From contig NC_046633.1 of NCBI RefSeq assembly GCF_900324485.2, positions 2,674,106 through 2,738,105 of the forward strand: 64,000 nt of DNA. The letters run 5' to 3'. The position numbers and the translations under genes were made by a program. The DNA comes from Mastacembelus armatus (Eukaryota; Chordata; Actinopteri; Synbranchiformes; Mastacembelidae). The notes under the pieces were generated by a model. The model made no database searches, was not told where the DNA came from, and saw only the letters and a list, made by a program, of their open reading frames with translations. Positions 47,901 through 61,000 of this stretch are shown piece after piece. Position 1 is the first letter of the stretch, and every line of letters begins with the position of its first letter.

Positions 47901-50140
47901 CAAGGTGCTGGATTGAGAAGGAGCAGAGGTAGGGAGAGCAGAATGTCTTTTGGGATTTGTCTGTGATGGGGTCGTGGTGACAGTCATGCGGGAGACGAAA
48001 TAGGTCAGCAAGGGAAGGAGAAACCAAATACCTGTAGAAGACAGAAATGACAGTACCTTACAAAGAATATTTAGAAATAGAAACAGTTTACACAAAGTAA
48101 ACATCACTTGTCTCCATGCATCTCTGAAAACCAAACACCTGATGTGTGAAACTTATAATGACATATAGTGTGAGTTAACCACACTGAGGTGGAGATGTGT
48201 GAGGCGTCAAATGTACACACTGTGGTCCAGACATTACCAGACCTGCGTCTGCAATTTCTTGGGGGAAACCCCAAGTATCACAAACCTAAAATGTCTTTAG
48301 GAGAGCAGGTGTGGTAGGATTTAATTAGCGCTCCACAGAAAAGCATGTCCACTTTACTGAAATACACAGGAATACAACAAATCCCCAGAGCAATCAGATA
48401 AAACACACAAACCTGAATCTGGTAAATGTGTCACTTACATAGAAGTATAATGATCAGGAGGAGAAGCAGTCCACAAGCCTTCTTCATGTGACCGCCGAAT
48501 GATGTGTTAGCTGAAGAGAAGAGAAGTTGATTTGTGGGCAGGTTTGCTGGCATGTGAAAGCAGTATGCATGTGAACACATACTACACAAATCTACCTAAG
48601 ACTTCCAGTAAAACAAACACAGGAATGAACATACAGTACTGCATAGATGAAAACAAACCCAAAGACATACCTAAAGCTATGACATGCATCGCTTTAGATT
48701 GAGCTGCAGCAGCCATCAGTGACAATGAGTCTGCACAAAACACAGGACACAATGAGATTATTAGATGGGCATGCAAAGACACACACATGCAATACCACAC
48801 GCACACACAACACACTACAGTACGCACCCATCAGGCTATAGAAGGCACTGCTGATTCTCCGTCTGTATCCAGAACTGGGAGCCTTGCTGTTACTGCTCAT
48901 TTTACTCATTCCACTGGTGGTCACTGTGGGCTTCCTATAAGTGCCCTCAGAGGATGAGTACCCTGAGCTATCCACACCACTATGACTCAGCTCCTTGTGG
49001 TTGGGCCTGAGGTGCAAGCCTGCTGCGCTGGAGCTGCACAGTCCAGAATTAGGGCTCTTCTCTGAAGGTGCTGAGGGGCAGCATGTGGGTGTCTGACTTC
49101 TGGTTGCTGATGGGATGAGGGCAGGACGAGGGGTGGCTATGGTGGACACATGGGGTACAGTCCTCATGACTGGCTGGGTCTGACTGCGTGGGGCAGAAGG
49201 ACTCAGGCCTGAGAGGAGAAACGAAAATGACAGCTGTGAATAAATTAGTTTTCTTATACCTAACCTAAAGTAGGAGCACTTTTCTGATGTAGATATTCTA
49301 TTAAACATTAATTTCAGTGGTGTATTATTAAGCAAATACTACCAGGTTCATTACATTTATTGGTCTATTTTAACCTCTGATAACAATGTAACAATTTATT
49401 TATTATTTTAAACTAATCTCTTGATTGTTTTTGACTAAAAATGTAACATTTTGTAAAGTTCAGTATAGTTTTTGCTTTAAAAATTTTTCAGGTCACAGGT
49501 GTTAACCACAAAAACCTATGCAGTATGCAGTGTTTTCTTAACCATTACGCCTGCCAATGCAACCTCCCACCCAAAAAGAGAGGTACAAAGCAGGCACGTC
49601 TTATATGCATTTGGACCAGTTAACTAGTTGCACAACTTTGTCAAACAGAGAAAAACAGCATTTGAGAGGCTAAATAAGTCACTTAGCACTGCTCTGAAAT
49701 GCCTTTCCAATCCTGTTTCATTTATGTTGTTATTATTATGAATTTTGCAGTGACAGGAAGTCATTACTCTTGATGGTGGGCTTGGATGTTGTGCTTTTTT
49801 TTTTTTTACCATCAGACTGTCCTGTAGTGTCTGGTAGCGGGGAGCTGGGTGAACTAGCATTGCTACTGGCCCTGTCGGAAGTACGGGAGCCAGCTTTGCG
49901 GTTCCCTGCCTTCTTCTTAAAAACCCTGAAAAAAATGCAAGAGGAGGATCAGAGAAAGGATCATCATTGATCTGTTGCAAAATTGAAGTTGTTGCGCACA
50001 CACATGCACACACGCACACACACACACACATACTTGACAGGATTTTCACGGTAGGATATGTTTGTAACACTACTCGAGTCAGATTCTTCATCTGAATTGT
50101 AGTAGCCACCAGATACAAGGCGAGAACTCCGACGAGACAT
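44974..50140 (-). CDS. sun2: SUN domain-containing protein 2 (inner nuclear membrane, LINC complex)
   Basis: Fifteen coding exons on minus: 50140-50034, 49925-49810, 49208-48828, 48730-48671, 48510-48439, 48031-47883, 47772-47722, 47539-47501, 47015-46824, 46721-46584, 46395-46299, 46130-46015, 45851-45678, 45372-45283, 45090-44974; total 1,899 bases, 632 residues (human SUN2 is 717). The protein spans the inner nuclear membrane and binds KASH proteins to link lamina and cytoskeleton. Seen: start MSRRSSRLVSGGYYNSDESD, like human MSRRSQRL; Ser-rich nucleoplasmic part with SSGYSSSEGTY; one membrane segment at about 233-257 (KKACGLLLLLIIILL and onward); coiled coil about 296-390; SUN domain about 455-632 with ASVISTRCSETY, LFGFPLWYPSESPRT, GKCWAFHG, SAPKDFEVYG and NWGHVEYTCLYRFRVHG. 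The KASH-bonding Cys (STRC) and the two intradomain Cys (GKCW, YTCLY) are present. SUN2 rather than SUN1 is favoured by the atf4/mpst neighbourhood; SUN1 not fully excluded. Confidence 0.95.
45455..45655 (-). repeat. Fish LINE-like repeat fragment in a sun2 intron
   Basis: Plus-strand text TACTCTGGCTTCCTCCCACA, GTCCAAACACATGCACTTTG, GGTTAATCGGTGACTCTAAAT is the reverse complement of the middle of the copy at 61360 (GACTGTGGGAGGAAACCAGA). It nearly fills the intron between coding exons 13 and 14. Confidence 0.75.
49996..50030. repeat. (CA)n microsatellite
   Basis: Interrupted CA run that ends 3 bases before the coding exon 1 boundary of sun2, inside the intron, so on minus it is a TG run just after the donor GTATGTGTG. 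Confidence 0.9.
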
Positions 50141-50142
50141 GA

Positions 50143-53100
50143 CTGGAAGGGAGAGAAAAATAATGAGATGAGATTTATCATCACTTTACATAGCTCCTTA
50201 AGTTATACGATGCCTCCGATCAGTACACACTGACAAGAGGAATAGGATTCACAGAATGCTTTGCATTTTATGGAGGGAAGACTACAAGGAACACTACTTC
50301 ATTGTGTTTACTGTCACAGTATAAACTTAATTCTATATGAATACAGAACAAACATCCTTTTTCCAAAAACATTTGAGAACCTGAAACTATATGTAGGTAA
50401 CTATCGGCTCAATGCTGCACCTCTAGCAGAGGCACTGCTCTTGCCTGGTAAGGCAGCACAATATTCACAATATTATGATGCAACAAAATCTGAACAGCCC
50501 CTCTTACATAGTACAAAGAGGACCAGGAGCAACAGCGTATGTTATAGTACCACAGTAGTGGTAGGAGTAGTGGTAGGTATTGTTGCAGAAGCAGCAACAG
50601 TAGGAAGTTGTAGTTATAGTTGCAGTAGAGTATTTGTGTTACTACTAGTAGATGCAGAAGGTAATAGCTCTAATAAAAGTATCTGCATCAAAACAAATAG
50701 TTAAAGCAGCGTAACAGCGTAACAGTTAAAGCAGCTTGTGTTAACAGCGTGACAGATGCTCTCTTGATTAAGCGTGTCTGCCTGTAATCCACTTAATCTA
50801 CAGGAGCCGTCCTGCTGCTGAGACATTCAGAGTAAAAAACAAAACAAAAAACATCCACACCCACACAAATACACATATCTGAACACACAAGTTTAACAGT
50901 GTTAATATGCTATGGCCTTAACACATATAGTACAAAACAATACTGCAAAGTGACACAAACACACATATAAATCATACATACCTTAACTTATACACCGTAC
51001 TTAAGGTGAATTGAGGCCAAGTATGACACAGCCGGTGAGGTTTTCGACAAGAGCGACCTGACTACATCTTCTGTTTGTTAGAAAGTCTCTGCTGGCTTAA
51101 CTTGCACTGCCATCACAAAGATTATGTAACAGGAATCTTAAACTAAGCGCTCTCATTGGTCATTGTGTTCTTACAGTGCTGATAATTAGCATTAACTAGA
51201 GCTCACAAGCTTAGCTACTTGTGGTGCTAACTCCTCTGGCAAATAAGGGCCCATGTTTATCCCTCTTTGTTTATATCCATTAACTGGAGGAAAACAGGTT
51301 TGACATCATTAATTAGTTACAACCATTTAGTTACAGCAGGTAACAGGGAGATTTATGTTTATATCAGTTTTCATCTCATAAATAAATAAATGTCTTCCAC
51401 CCATAATGTCACATCTTACTCCATATTAACTAAAGGCTGATGATTCTGTCATGTCACCAGTTCCAGAGATACTTCTCTAAAGACTGCCACATGTGAATAA
51501 ACAGGTTAAACTGACATGATAAGGGAAAACACATTGTAATGGAAGATTTTTTGCTTCAGTCCTACATTTATGCAATAAAATAAGTGTTACAGTGTGACAA
51601 ACTTGCCATTTAAGGTAAGCGTTTAGATTTTACTTGATGCACAGCGAGTTAATCTGTTCTGTAATGACCATCGCTGCTAGAGTTTCCATTCATTTGACTC
51701 CACACCATCAGAAAATCCACCAACCTTTAACATATGCTCTGTCCAGTCCTGTTTAATGGTATGTCCTCAATCCTAATGCAGCCTGCTCTCCATTAAAAGA
51801 GATGTGTGCTCTCAGAAGAATATAACATCAAATTTGAATAAGCGTTTTGTTATCTTTAGCGCAGAACTACAGCAGAGCAGTAACTAACTCATGCTACCGT
51901 GAAGCGCGGCAAAAGATGACAGGAAGAGAAGTTGTGGCTATATGTACCCAACAGATAGAGACAGGAAGTCAGTGTGAACGCACGCATGCACGCACCCACA
52001 CGAAATCCTCCACTCCCCAATAGGTTGTTAGTGCTTAATTTGACTATTTTACATCCACTCAGCCATTCCTCACACACACTTGCTCAACACTAATGCATTA
52101 TTCGTCCACATTTTTTCATTTAATGTTATCATCATCGATTAGTTTCATGTCCTGTGGCCAGAACATCACCCAACTGTGACAGTGTAAACACGCAATAACA
52201 GCAACATCACACATGACTACACCTAACAACAACCCATTGCTTTGGTTGCCAATGCCAGCATACAGGCCCCCTCTGTTTACTGTAAACAATGACAACACAC
52301 CATCACACTGAAACAGAGCAGCAGCAAACCACATTATTTTCTTGAATCACAAAGCTGCACCTACTCCCCACTCTCTACACTTAGCATGAGAAGTGTTTCT
52401 CGCAGAGCGACCTGCTACAAATACTGTAACTCTCCTCTGTTCAACCACTGGGCTGTTTACACAGTAATTGAGCAATCAAATGCCTGTTTTTTCACAATTA
52501 CAGCAGCTTTTATTTCTCCATAATGCTTCAAGAAGATTTAGTTGAGTATGGAGAGGGAGAGTAAGGTTGTACTTTGATTCCCTCAAATCCTCCCTTCTAC
52601 TTTAAACAGCATTTCAGTGCAACCTGGCTCAGCACTTTTGCCCTCCTGAACATACCAACCCCCTTCTTATTCAAGCAGAAGATGCCTATGCAAACCACTG
52701 CTCCTCCTTTGCTTTTCTTGACAATTATTCCCACCATGCTTTGCTTTTGTCACTACACAGCACTACTCTGTGGTCCTTGGGTATATGTGTGTACATGAGG
52801 GGTCTGTTAAATGATAATCAGCAGTATGCCACAATACATAGAGAGATCTTTAATGCCGGATTCATGTGTTGAAAGAGACAAAAGGTGCAGTTGTTCATCC
52901 AGAGTAGGAAGCACAGACTGCTAAAAATCTAAACCATGTTCCATTACAGCTACTGTAATCTAAATTACAATGACGAAGGTGAGAAAAAGCATATCAAACC
53001 TCCCATTAACTGTATTTCGGGTACTGTCACTGTTCTCCCCACAGGAAGTGAATTAGTGCAAAAACTCCAAAGTGAAACTGTCTCCTGAACAGCAGTGAGC

Positions 53101-55579
53101 AGGTGTAGTCATCCCGTTGGTATCTCACATCCCCTTGCAGATTCACAATGACACAGAGTGAAATTCTTCTGTTGGTTATTTTTTCAATTAATTGTTTGAT
53201 TTATAAAATATCTGAGAATAGTACAAAATCCAGGCCACAGTTTCCCCAGAGTCCAATGCAAGGTCTTTTTTTTTTTCCAACTACCAGTTCAAAAAGCAAA
53301 GACATCTATTTCACAGACACTAAACAGATAAAAGCAGTGTCTAAAGCAGAGAATAGTATATAATAGTATATAGTATAGAATTATTTTTGCTTAGAAAATT
53401 ACTCAAGGATTAATGAACTATGAAAACAGCAATTATTTCATTTTTTATCGATCAAGTAATCAACTAAGTGTTTAATTGTTTGACCCCAATAAGTCACTAG
53501 CAGTGATCTACAGTGGACTGAAATCTGAAGGAGCAGAGACCAGGATGTAGCAGTGGTGTTTGTACAGGGCTGGGCGGGGTGGGGTGCTGTAATTGGCCCA
53601 GTATATTTACCACTGACATTGGCAGGGTACTGACAAAGAAGGAAAAAGGACACTGGAGCAAAAGAATAAAGAAGTAACAAGAGAAAAAAAGACAAAGAGA
53701 ATGGGCAGCTTGGGACGAAGATGCCTGAATAATGGATAGAGAGAGAGAATGATAGGTAGCAAAACAAAGATGAAAGATTGAATGGTGGACCAAGGGGTAA
53801 AATCATAAAGCAGAGGAAGAAACAGGAAAGTTTAAGTGTCAATTCATTGGACAGAAAATGTGTAAAATACTCTTCAAGGTTTAGTGCTGCTAAGCTCAAG
53901 CTAGCAAGAGGGTTTGAGTTATCCCAGTAAGTGGAAACATGCAGAAAAAGAGAGAGAAAAGTGCACGAATAAAAGGGGAAAACATGAAAAGTATAAACAC
54001 TGGGAAGGAGCAGGCAAAGAAAGGAATGCAAAGTCTTCTACTAACCATAACCAACTGGCAAATGCTTTGATACGGTGGCTAACTTTAGGGTAGCGCCAGT
54101 GAAATACGACATGTAAAGCAGATGAGTCATCTGTGTGCACAAGCTTTAGACAAATTACCCAAAGCCTTTTGTAATGCAGAGAGGGGAAAAGACTAACTCC
54201 AGTCATTAATGCTGAGCAGCTACCTAATATGGTATGTTAGTATCAATGTGATCCAGATGCCTGGATTGCATTCCCTCAGCGTCTTTCCATTAATTTCTCT
54301 GCTTTTGTTGAGAGCTTGCTGTACACTGACTTACAGTAGTGCCAGGGAATATGGCTGAGCCTGAGATCCTCTGGAAAGAAGTCCCACAGCCGGGTCACTC
54401 AGCTGTCTGAGGATCCCTGCCTGACAATTTCAGTCAGGCAAAATGTCCTCTGTCCCTCCCCAAAACTCTCTCTTATCCTATAGTCTTCTCCCAACTGTTG
54501 TAATATGTTGTATGTGTTTTAATTACCATCTTAATTTAGTTCTTACAATATTTGCTTTATCAGTTGTTTATTAGTGCAATAGCTGTGATTTAGTGCTGTA
54601 AAATGTGTAAATAAAATTGAGTAATAAGTTAATAAAACTCATAAAAAGCCTGGTTTATTATATATATGTACATATGCAATAAATCCTAAAATCATGGAGT
54701 GGATTATGGTCTGTTTGTGTTTAAACTGCTGTAGCTAGAGTATTACTGTGCTGTTGTTGAGTCACACTGCATTATACTGACATGTGTTTCTATTATTTCA
54801 TGCACTACATTTATATCAACGAGGTTAGGCTAAAAACAGAGGCACATCTCCCTGTATAAAGCAGTGCAGTTAGATAGCCACACACACTACAGACTCCAAA
54901 ATGACCACACAGTAAATCCATGCCTTACTTTCAACAACCAACTATTTAACATTACCATCTTCAGGAAGGAGTATTTGTTGTTTTGGATTGTATTAGTTAG
55001 TATTACCCAACAAACTGCCAGACTCAGACACAACAATATGACTGTAAACAAAAAATCCTGCACCGGAACAACAGAATAATAAAATAAATAATCATAAAAA
55101 CACTCTTTTAAACTTGTTGAGTAGGTTATTACTCACAGGGGTGATGTACTTAGCAATTATAATAGTTTCTTACACGGAAAACCTGCACAACATGTTGGGT
55201 TAACATTAACTTAGCTAGCTAACTAGCGTTAATTAATAAAAAAAGTTGTTGACCGCTCTCTACTGGATCCGTTAACTTACCGTGGCCAAGCTAACAAACC
55301 TTTGACAAAAATACAATATCTACACGCCTACACAATGCACTTAACTAGCTAATGTTCACGCCTCCGCGTTTATTGATTAGTATCGATTTTGGGCAGGGAG
55401 CTAGCGTTAATTAAAAAAATGTTAGCTAACTAACCGTAAACAGACTCCAGCATAAACTACTAAACAGTTGTTCATCAACACATAAAGTCCACAGACACTG
55501 AAAGACAGTGTTTTATGTTTAACGCTGACTGAACAATATTAGTTAACACACTAATATAACTCGGGGCCGTTAACTTACC
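50143..55579 (-). other. Long 5' intron(s) of sun2
   Basis: Between the first coding exon (acceptor at 50143-50145) and the probable 5' UTR exon (donor GTAAGT at 55574-55579). A second donor (CACG/GTAAGT) at about 55275-55280 and others could mark alternative 5' exons. Apart from simple sequence nothing else is recognised in these 5.4 kb. Confidence 0.5.
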
Positions 55580-56153
55580 CCGTTATGTTGCCAGGTCTGT
55601 CGCAGTTGAACGAAAACACCAACAACCAGGCGGTAACTGTCAAATTCTCCGTCAGGAAACGATGATACTTCTCTCTTCAGCCCTCAAGACCACCAAGCTC
55701 CGATTAAAGAAGCACCTCCTTAGTGCTCAACTCCGGTAAAGTCCCCAAACAGCGATTTAAAAGCTGGTGAATTTCCATGAGTCAAGCGTGGAGCTGGGTG
55801 ACATGACGCGGACCGACAGTCGAGCAGCCTGTTGTGACAGCTCGGGGGCTTCGCCGCTGTTCACATTAGCAGAGTCAAGCTAGCAACATAAAGGCAGGAC
55901 ACTTCCGGTCCTTGTTTACAAAATAAAGCTCTGCGTTTTACAAACACGCATCTTATTTGACACCATGCGCTTCTGTGGACTTTTCTTCTCTCTTCTTTTT
56001 TCTATCACAGTGTGGCTAAAATTATTGTAAATATTAATATTATTGACGTTAGCTTAACAACGTTTGGATATTTTCAGATAATAATTGAGATTTAACCCAT
56101 AGCGTTACATGATTTGAGCGTTTTAATGAAACAACGCATCTGTACCATTTAAA
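55580..56153. promoter_or_regulatory. sun2 promoter and 5' UTR, possibly bidirectional
   Basis: CpG-richer than its surroundings. A good minus-strand donor at 55574-55579 marks the end of a likely 5' UTR exon. ACTTCCGG at 55901-55908 (CCGGAAGT on minus) is an ETS-type site of the kind common in housekeeping promoters. A plus-strand ATG with a good donor begins at 56154, so the region may start transcripts both ways. Confidence 0.5.
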
Positions 56154-56601
56154 ATGCTTAATAAACTGTCACTTGGTTGGTTTAAAGGTAAGTAGTTTTG
56201 TTTAAAATTAAATTAAAATTTAGCTTGTTTGAGATATACACAAACTGAATTATTGTCAATCATGAAATAAACTTTCTGTGGAGCTAAATTGTGTATTATT
56301 TTCTTATTTAAACGATCAAAGATTTCTTATTACAGGGTTTTCAACAGGAAATAGTGACCATCAGAGAGCTCCCTTTTCATTTTATTTATTTATTTTGTAC
56401 ACGACTATAGGGATGACGCTGTACACTGATGAAAATTGTTTCCGGTTTCATCGTGTGGGCGGTTCACAGCACTATGCTTCTGGCAATAACAAAACACAGT
56501 GCGCCATCTACTGGTCATATATATGTGCCCTCCATGAAATGCTTCTCTTCAGCTGCTGTTCAGCCCTGCAGACACACTGTGGCGCCATCCTGCCGTGTTA
56601 A
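56154..56601 (+). CDS. Candidate first exon(s) of an unidentified plus-strand transcript
   Basis: ATG at 56154 opens MLNKLSLGWFK and meets a perfect donor, AAAG/GTAAGTAG, at 56187. The next acceptor, CTTATTACAG, at 56335 keeps the frame open to a stop at 56599-56601, 99 residues in total. The second part (HQRAPFSFYLFILYTTIGMT and onward) does not look like a conserved domain and overlaps a CTCF motif, so exon 1 may really splice to exons further right that I cannot find, or the transcript may be non-coding. Confidence 0.3.
56501..56514 (-). promoter_or_regulatory. Putative CTCF site
   Basis: GCGCCATCTACTGG reads CCAGTAGATGGCGC on minus, a full match to CCASYAGRKGGCR. About 650 bases upstream of the sun2 first exon. 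Confidence 0.55.
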
Positions 56602-57752
56602 CTAACTAACTCCCAAATACTGCTGGCTTTGACAGGGAGGCTCCTCACAGGTAATGATGGCCCATGTTAAATTAAACAGTACAATATTACTTGCCTGTCC
56701 AATGCTATGGCTGTACTTACAGTCACAGGAAGTCAAGCACAACTCCAGGCATAACTGTAATGAATGCAATATATAATACATACCATTTTATTAGGCAGGT
56801 AAAAGGTAATGCAATCTAATAAATTGTACTTGTCCATTGAGATTATTTGTTCTGTATAATGCAACTAAATCAGCACTCTGTACATTAAATTATTTAAGGT
56901 TCATTGCATTTAAAAACCTTAATGATAAATAATAACACCTAGAGAGACTAGAGATTTTAGAGAGGTGACAGGGCTGATTTCCAAATGTGTATCTAAAAGC
57001 TTTTTATGTGTATTGATTAACTGAAGAGAGAAAGCGACAACTGCAGCAGCAGATAGTGCAACCATCCAAGGTCAGACCTCTCAGAAAGAGAAACCAGGTT
57101 TTAGAATGGTTTCTTCAGTCTGTTTGCCACAGGTGAGGGACCAAGCTCACCTAAAATACAACAAAAAGCTTTTAAGCTAAACCCTCAGGGCTTTGGTGCT
57201 CTTTATAGTATGGTAAGCAGCCCAAAATAAACCCAATCTGACCTTATCACTAGGCAGACAAGGTCCAGCCAGTGGGAGAGAAGGAGGAAGAGCAGATAAT
57301 TTTTTATTCCAACGGGTCATTTTAGGGGGAAAAAAACAGCTCAGAAATGCAGCTGGTATGTCCGGATTGTTCCTTATTTGATAAATAATTTCAGAAGGTC
57401 TGGGGACTATCAGCAGTACAGGCGGGGCCTCTGGCCACTGAACTTCACTGGCACAATACATGTGTATGTTCTGTGTCTGAACATGTGTGTTCGTGCCTGT
57501 GTATTTACGCCCGTTGAACCCATTGTCTCAGAGTCTGTTATCATTATGCAGCAGTTTCCTCTGGCTGGGGTGACAGAGAGACAGAGAAATAGGAATACAC
57601 TCAATCATCAGTTGTTCAACAATGAAGAGTCTATAAAGTTGACAAGCTCATCACTCCCGAGGCCTATTCCGCTGACTTTCAACACAGCATTTTTTATGCA
57701 CTCTTTCATGTCTGGCATTTCCCTCCTCCCTTCACTTCAACACCCACAGCAC

Positions 57753-57755
<3 letters not shown>

Positions 57756-57812
<57 letters not shown>
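57756..57812. repeat. (CA)n microsatellite, left arm of an inverted pair
   Basis: About 28 uninterrupted CA units on plus, with one C-for-A change at the right end. Confidence 0.95.
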
Positions 57813-57814
<2 letters not shown>

Positions 57815-57974
57815 ACACACTCCCACCCTGCTTATCTACCAAGCTGGTGCCCCAGACACAACCACAATACATAAACAAACAGCTGACATCATATGCACAG
57901 ACACACACAAGCTTTCCTGCTTCTGGCTTAAAGTCACTGTGTTGGAATGTCATCAAAAATAGAGTAAGAGTGAA

Positions 57975-57975
<1 letters not shown>

Positions 57976-58032
<57 letters not shown>
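57976..58032. repeat. (TG)n microsatellite, right arm of an inverted pair
   Basis: About 28 uninterrupted TG units on plus, reverse complement of the CA run 163 bases to the left. Confidence 0.95.
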
Positions 58033-58033
<1 letters not shown>

Positions 58034-61000
58034 TATGTGCGTGAGTGTGTGTGTGGTGGGGGCTTGTTTTTGAGACCAACAGTGTGACAGTGGGGATATG
58101 AAGACGGGAAGATTGGGGCACGCGGGGGCAGGGACAAGAAGGGCAAGAGAGAGTGAAAACAGTCAAGAGACAGTCGGGGACACACCTACAGACAATGACA
58201 CACACTGGCTGCACACACAGATGTGCACACACAGACGTGCACACACAGACGTGCACACACACACATTGTCTGAGTCATCACCAGTGATCTCTTATCAAGG
58301 TCTTATAGGCAGCACGTAGCAAATCCGGTCACACTGTACTGAAGGTATGTAGTTCTAAGTTAAACATTATGGAATGCTGATTGTTTACACATGATAACTT
58401 CTATGCACACATGACAAATCTGAAGGGACCCAGATTTGTTTGTTTAGTTGCTTAATGAACAAGAAGCTTAATTCACTAAATTTAGATGGAGCAAACTTTT
58501 TTTTATACCTGATTCGAGAAGTTAATACTTAAACCTGCTGTGATATAGTAGAGTTTTCCATTTAGAGCCCAGAACTGGAGTGAGGAAGGACGGAGCAGCA
58601 GCACTGTAGCAATAAATAATTGGAGCAGTGATGGTGCAAAAGCTTAGGTCACATTGACAGGTTAGCCCTTTTGCAAAATGTGTGTTGGATATTTATTGCA
58701 TGTAGCAAATAGAGCGTGATGTGTGTGCACTGCACTAGTACTCACTGTTTACTAGAACTGGCTAGTAGGCCTCTCTCCATTTATTCTAGGTCACATGCAC
58801 TAAATATTTTACAGTGCATGTCTGGTGAGAAGCTCATATTTGGATAGCTACATGTGGGATGCAGTCTACACATCAGTAGTATAATATCTAATGAGTTGGT
58901 TTGTACTCAAACCGTAGGCAAGTCCATCCTGTACCAACAAGCTGTAGTTGATATGAAAAGGAGACATTTGCAGAGCTCTAAATATAAATTGAAGTTTAGA
59001 ATTACAGTAGAAGAAAACAACCAAAAACAGTCATGAGCGATATGGCAGCAATATTGTTTTCCTGTCCAACCAACCACCTTATGACTTGAATTTTTCACCC
59101 CCTAATGTTGCTATCTCTTGTCCTCTTAACATGGACCATAGAGAGTCAGTGGGGTTTCCCTCGTCATCTTGGCGATGACCATAGGGCGTGAGTGGGGTTT
59201 CCCTAGTAGAGGAAATAAAGTAACTTCCAATGACTTGTTGATAAAGTTCCCATGTTATCAGCTGCTTTTCTTTTATCCCCAAAGAACAACCAAATGCACA
59301 TACTTTAATGACAAAGCTGAAGGGCATTTCCATTTTCAAGTTATCTTTCCTGCAAGGAAAATGACTGGAATGTGCTGAATGGCATAATTGGAACAGATTT
59401 TCCTTCCATAGCAGCCAACAATCACTTTCAGCAACACAGTTTACCTAATGGCATCAGTTTTTTTCTCAGGTACCCAACCTCTAGTGAAAACAGTTCAGAA
59501 ACATGTTTTTTCAGGGCTATTTTAGTTATATTTTACTGAAGAAACTGTCCGTACTACTGTAAAAACATTGACAACATGTTGTGAAAAGGTGTGTCTGTGG
59601 TGATAGTGTCATGTACACAGTAAACAAAATTATATTAATCTCAATTTGTGATTTACCTTCTAGCAAACCCAATATCTTAAAGAAGACGACTGTGGAGTCT
59701 GCAGGAAAAGAAGTACTGATGATATGCAATATAGGTCATGTGCAGACCTTAACTTCATGACATCACCAGCAGCATGGCACACATTTTAATCTGTTGAGCC
59801 ACGCAGAGTGGATCTGAATGGTCAATCTTAAGCTACCCTGAGAGCACTGTGACAGCAGCGTACCACAGGTATAATCCACTCCCAGTCTAGCAGGACACTG
59901 ACCTCACCGCAGTGAGTCAGAGATGTCTGTAAGCGAGTAAAGGCAGGAAAGGGGTATTATGGTAAGAGAAGTACACCTGTGGTATGTTGCAATGTCCCAG
60001 AGAATGTGAAAGTTGAATGTTTAATCTCATGGGGACATTAATCTTTTCACATAGTCACAAAACAAGGACTTTTTTTTAGAAAAAAAAGGTCGGTTTCTGA
60101 AAAACAAACCACGAAAGAAATGTTTGACTGGTTTGATTTACTCAATACATTTATTTTAAGAACTGATTAAATTTTGTTTCTAATGTTAAAAGCCAAATTG
60201 GCAGTTCACAAGTTTGAAAGCATTTTCTCTCAGCTTATTCATTTTGATTTTACAGTCTGCAACTTTACTGCTCTTAGTCAGTCTCACTGCCCTTAGCAGC
60301 CTCATTTCAGAAAGTGCAAGCAGCTGATTCCAGCAAAAACAAAAAACTCAGATAAAACTAGAGTTTATTTACAGCGCTGCTCTGTGCCTGCTGGATTTAT
60401 AAACAGGCAACTGAAAAATGTTCATAAGAACTTTATCAAAGGATAATGTGGCAAAGTTGTGGTTATATCTTGTTTGATTTGCTTTAAAGTAGGTTTATGG
60501 TTATTCAATAACAAAAAATGTGTCTGCAAGGGAGACATAGCATGAGTAATACATGACATAAAAAAATCTGAGATCATAAACTGTTGTATGACTTTGTCAG
60601 TGTGTGTGACCCAGACTGGAGAGAGAGACAGTGTCTATGTATGTGTGTTTGTGTGGTACAGAGGCCAGTAAGTCTTTGTCAGATATTGTCATTTATTAAC
60701 CACAGCTTCCCTACAGTCTCAGTGGGGAATTCTTTATCAGTGACATCACAGGTAGTGGACAGACAGAGAAAGATGCAGGGGAGGCAGCGACAGTTTCAGG
60801 AAGCCAATATAAAGACTCCTTAAAAGGAAAACTGTGTTGTTTTTCATTTCGGTTCAAACATCATCTCCACTTCCTCAAATTGTCCTGAGGATGAGTAGGC
60901 TGGTAAATGACTACTGGTCATTTCAGTGTTATTCCAAAGCTACTGACTCTGTGAGAAGATTTAGCTGGTCCTCAACATGTTTTCTGCTCAGGAAGTGGGT

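Noticed and set aside
53438-54206. Minus-strand open frames of 95-197 codons inside the sun2 5' intron region
   Set aside because: Composition is Ser/Leu/Phe-rich translation of purine-rich intron sequence, no known motif and no supporting splice pattern.
57378-58262. Long open frames (up to about 194 codons) across the CA/TG repeats
   Set aside because: They are open only because (CA)n and (TG)n contain no stops; the translations are His-Thr and Cys-Val repeats.
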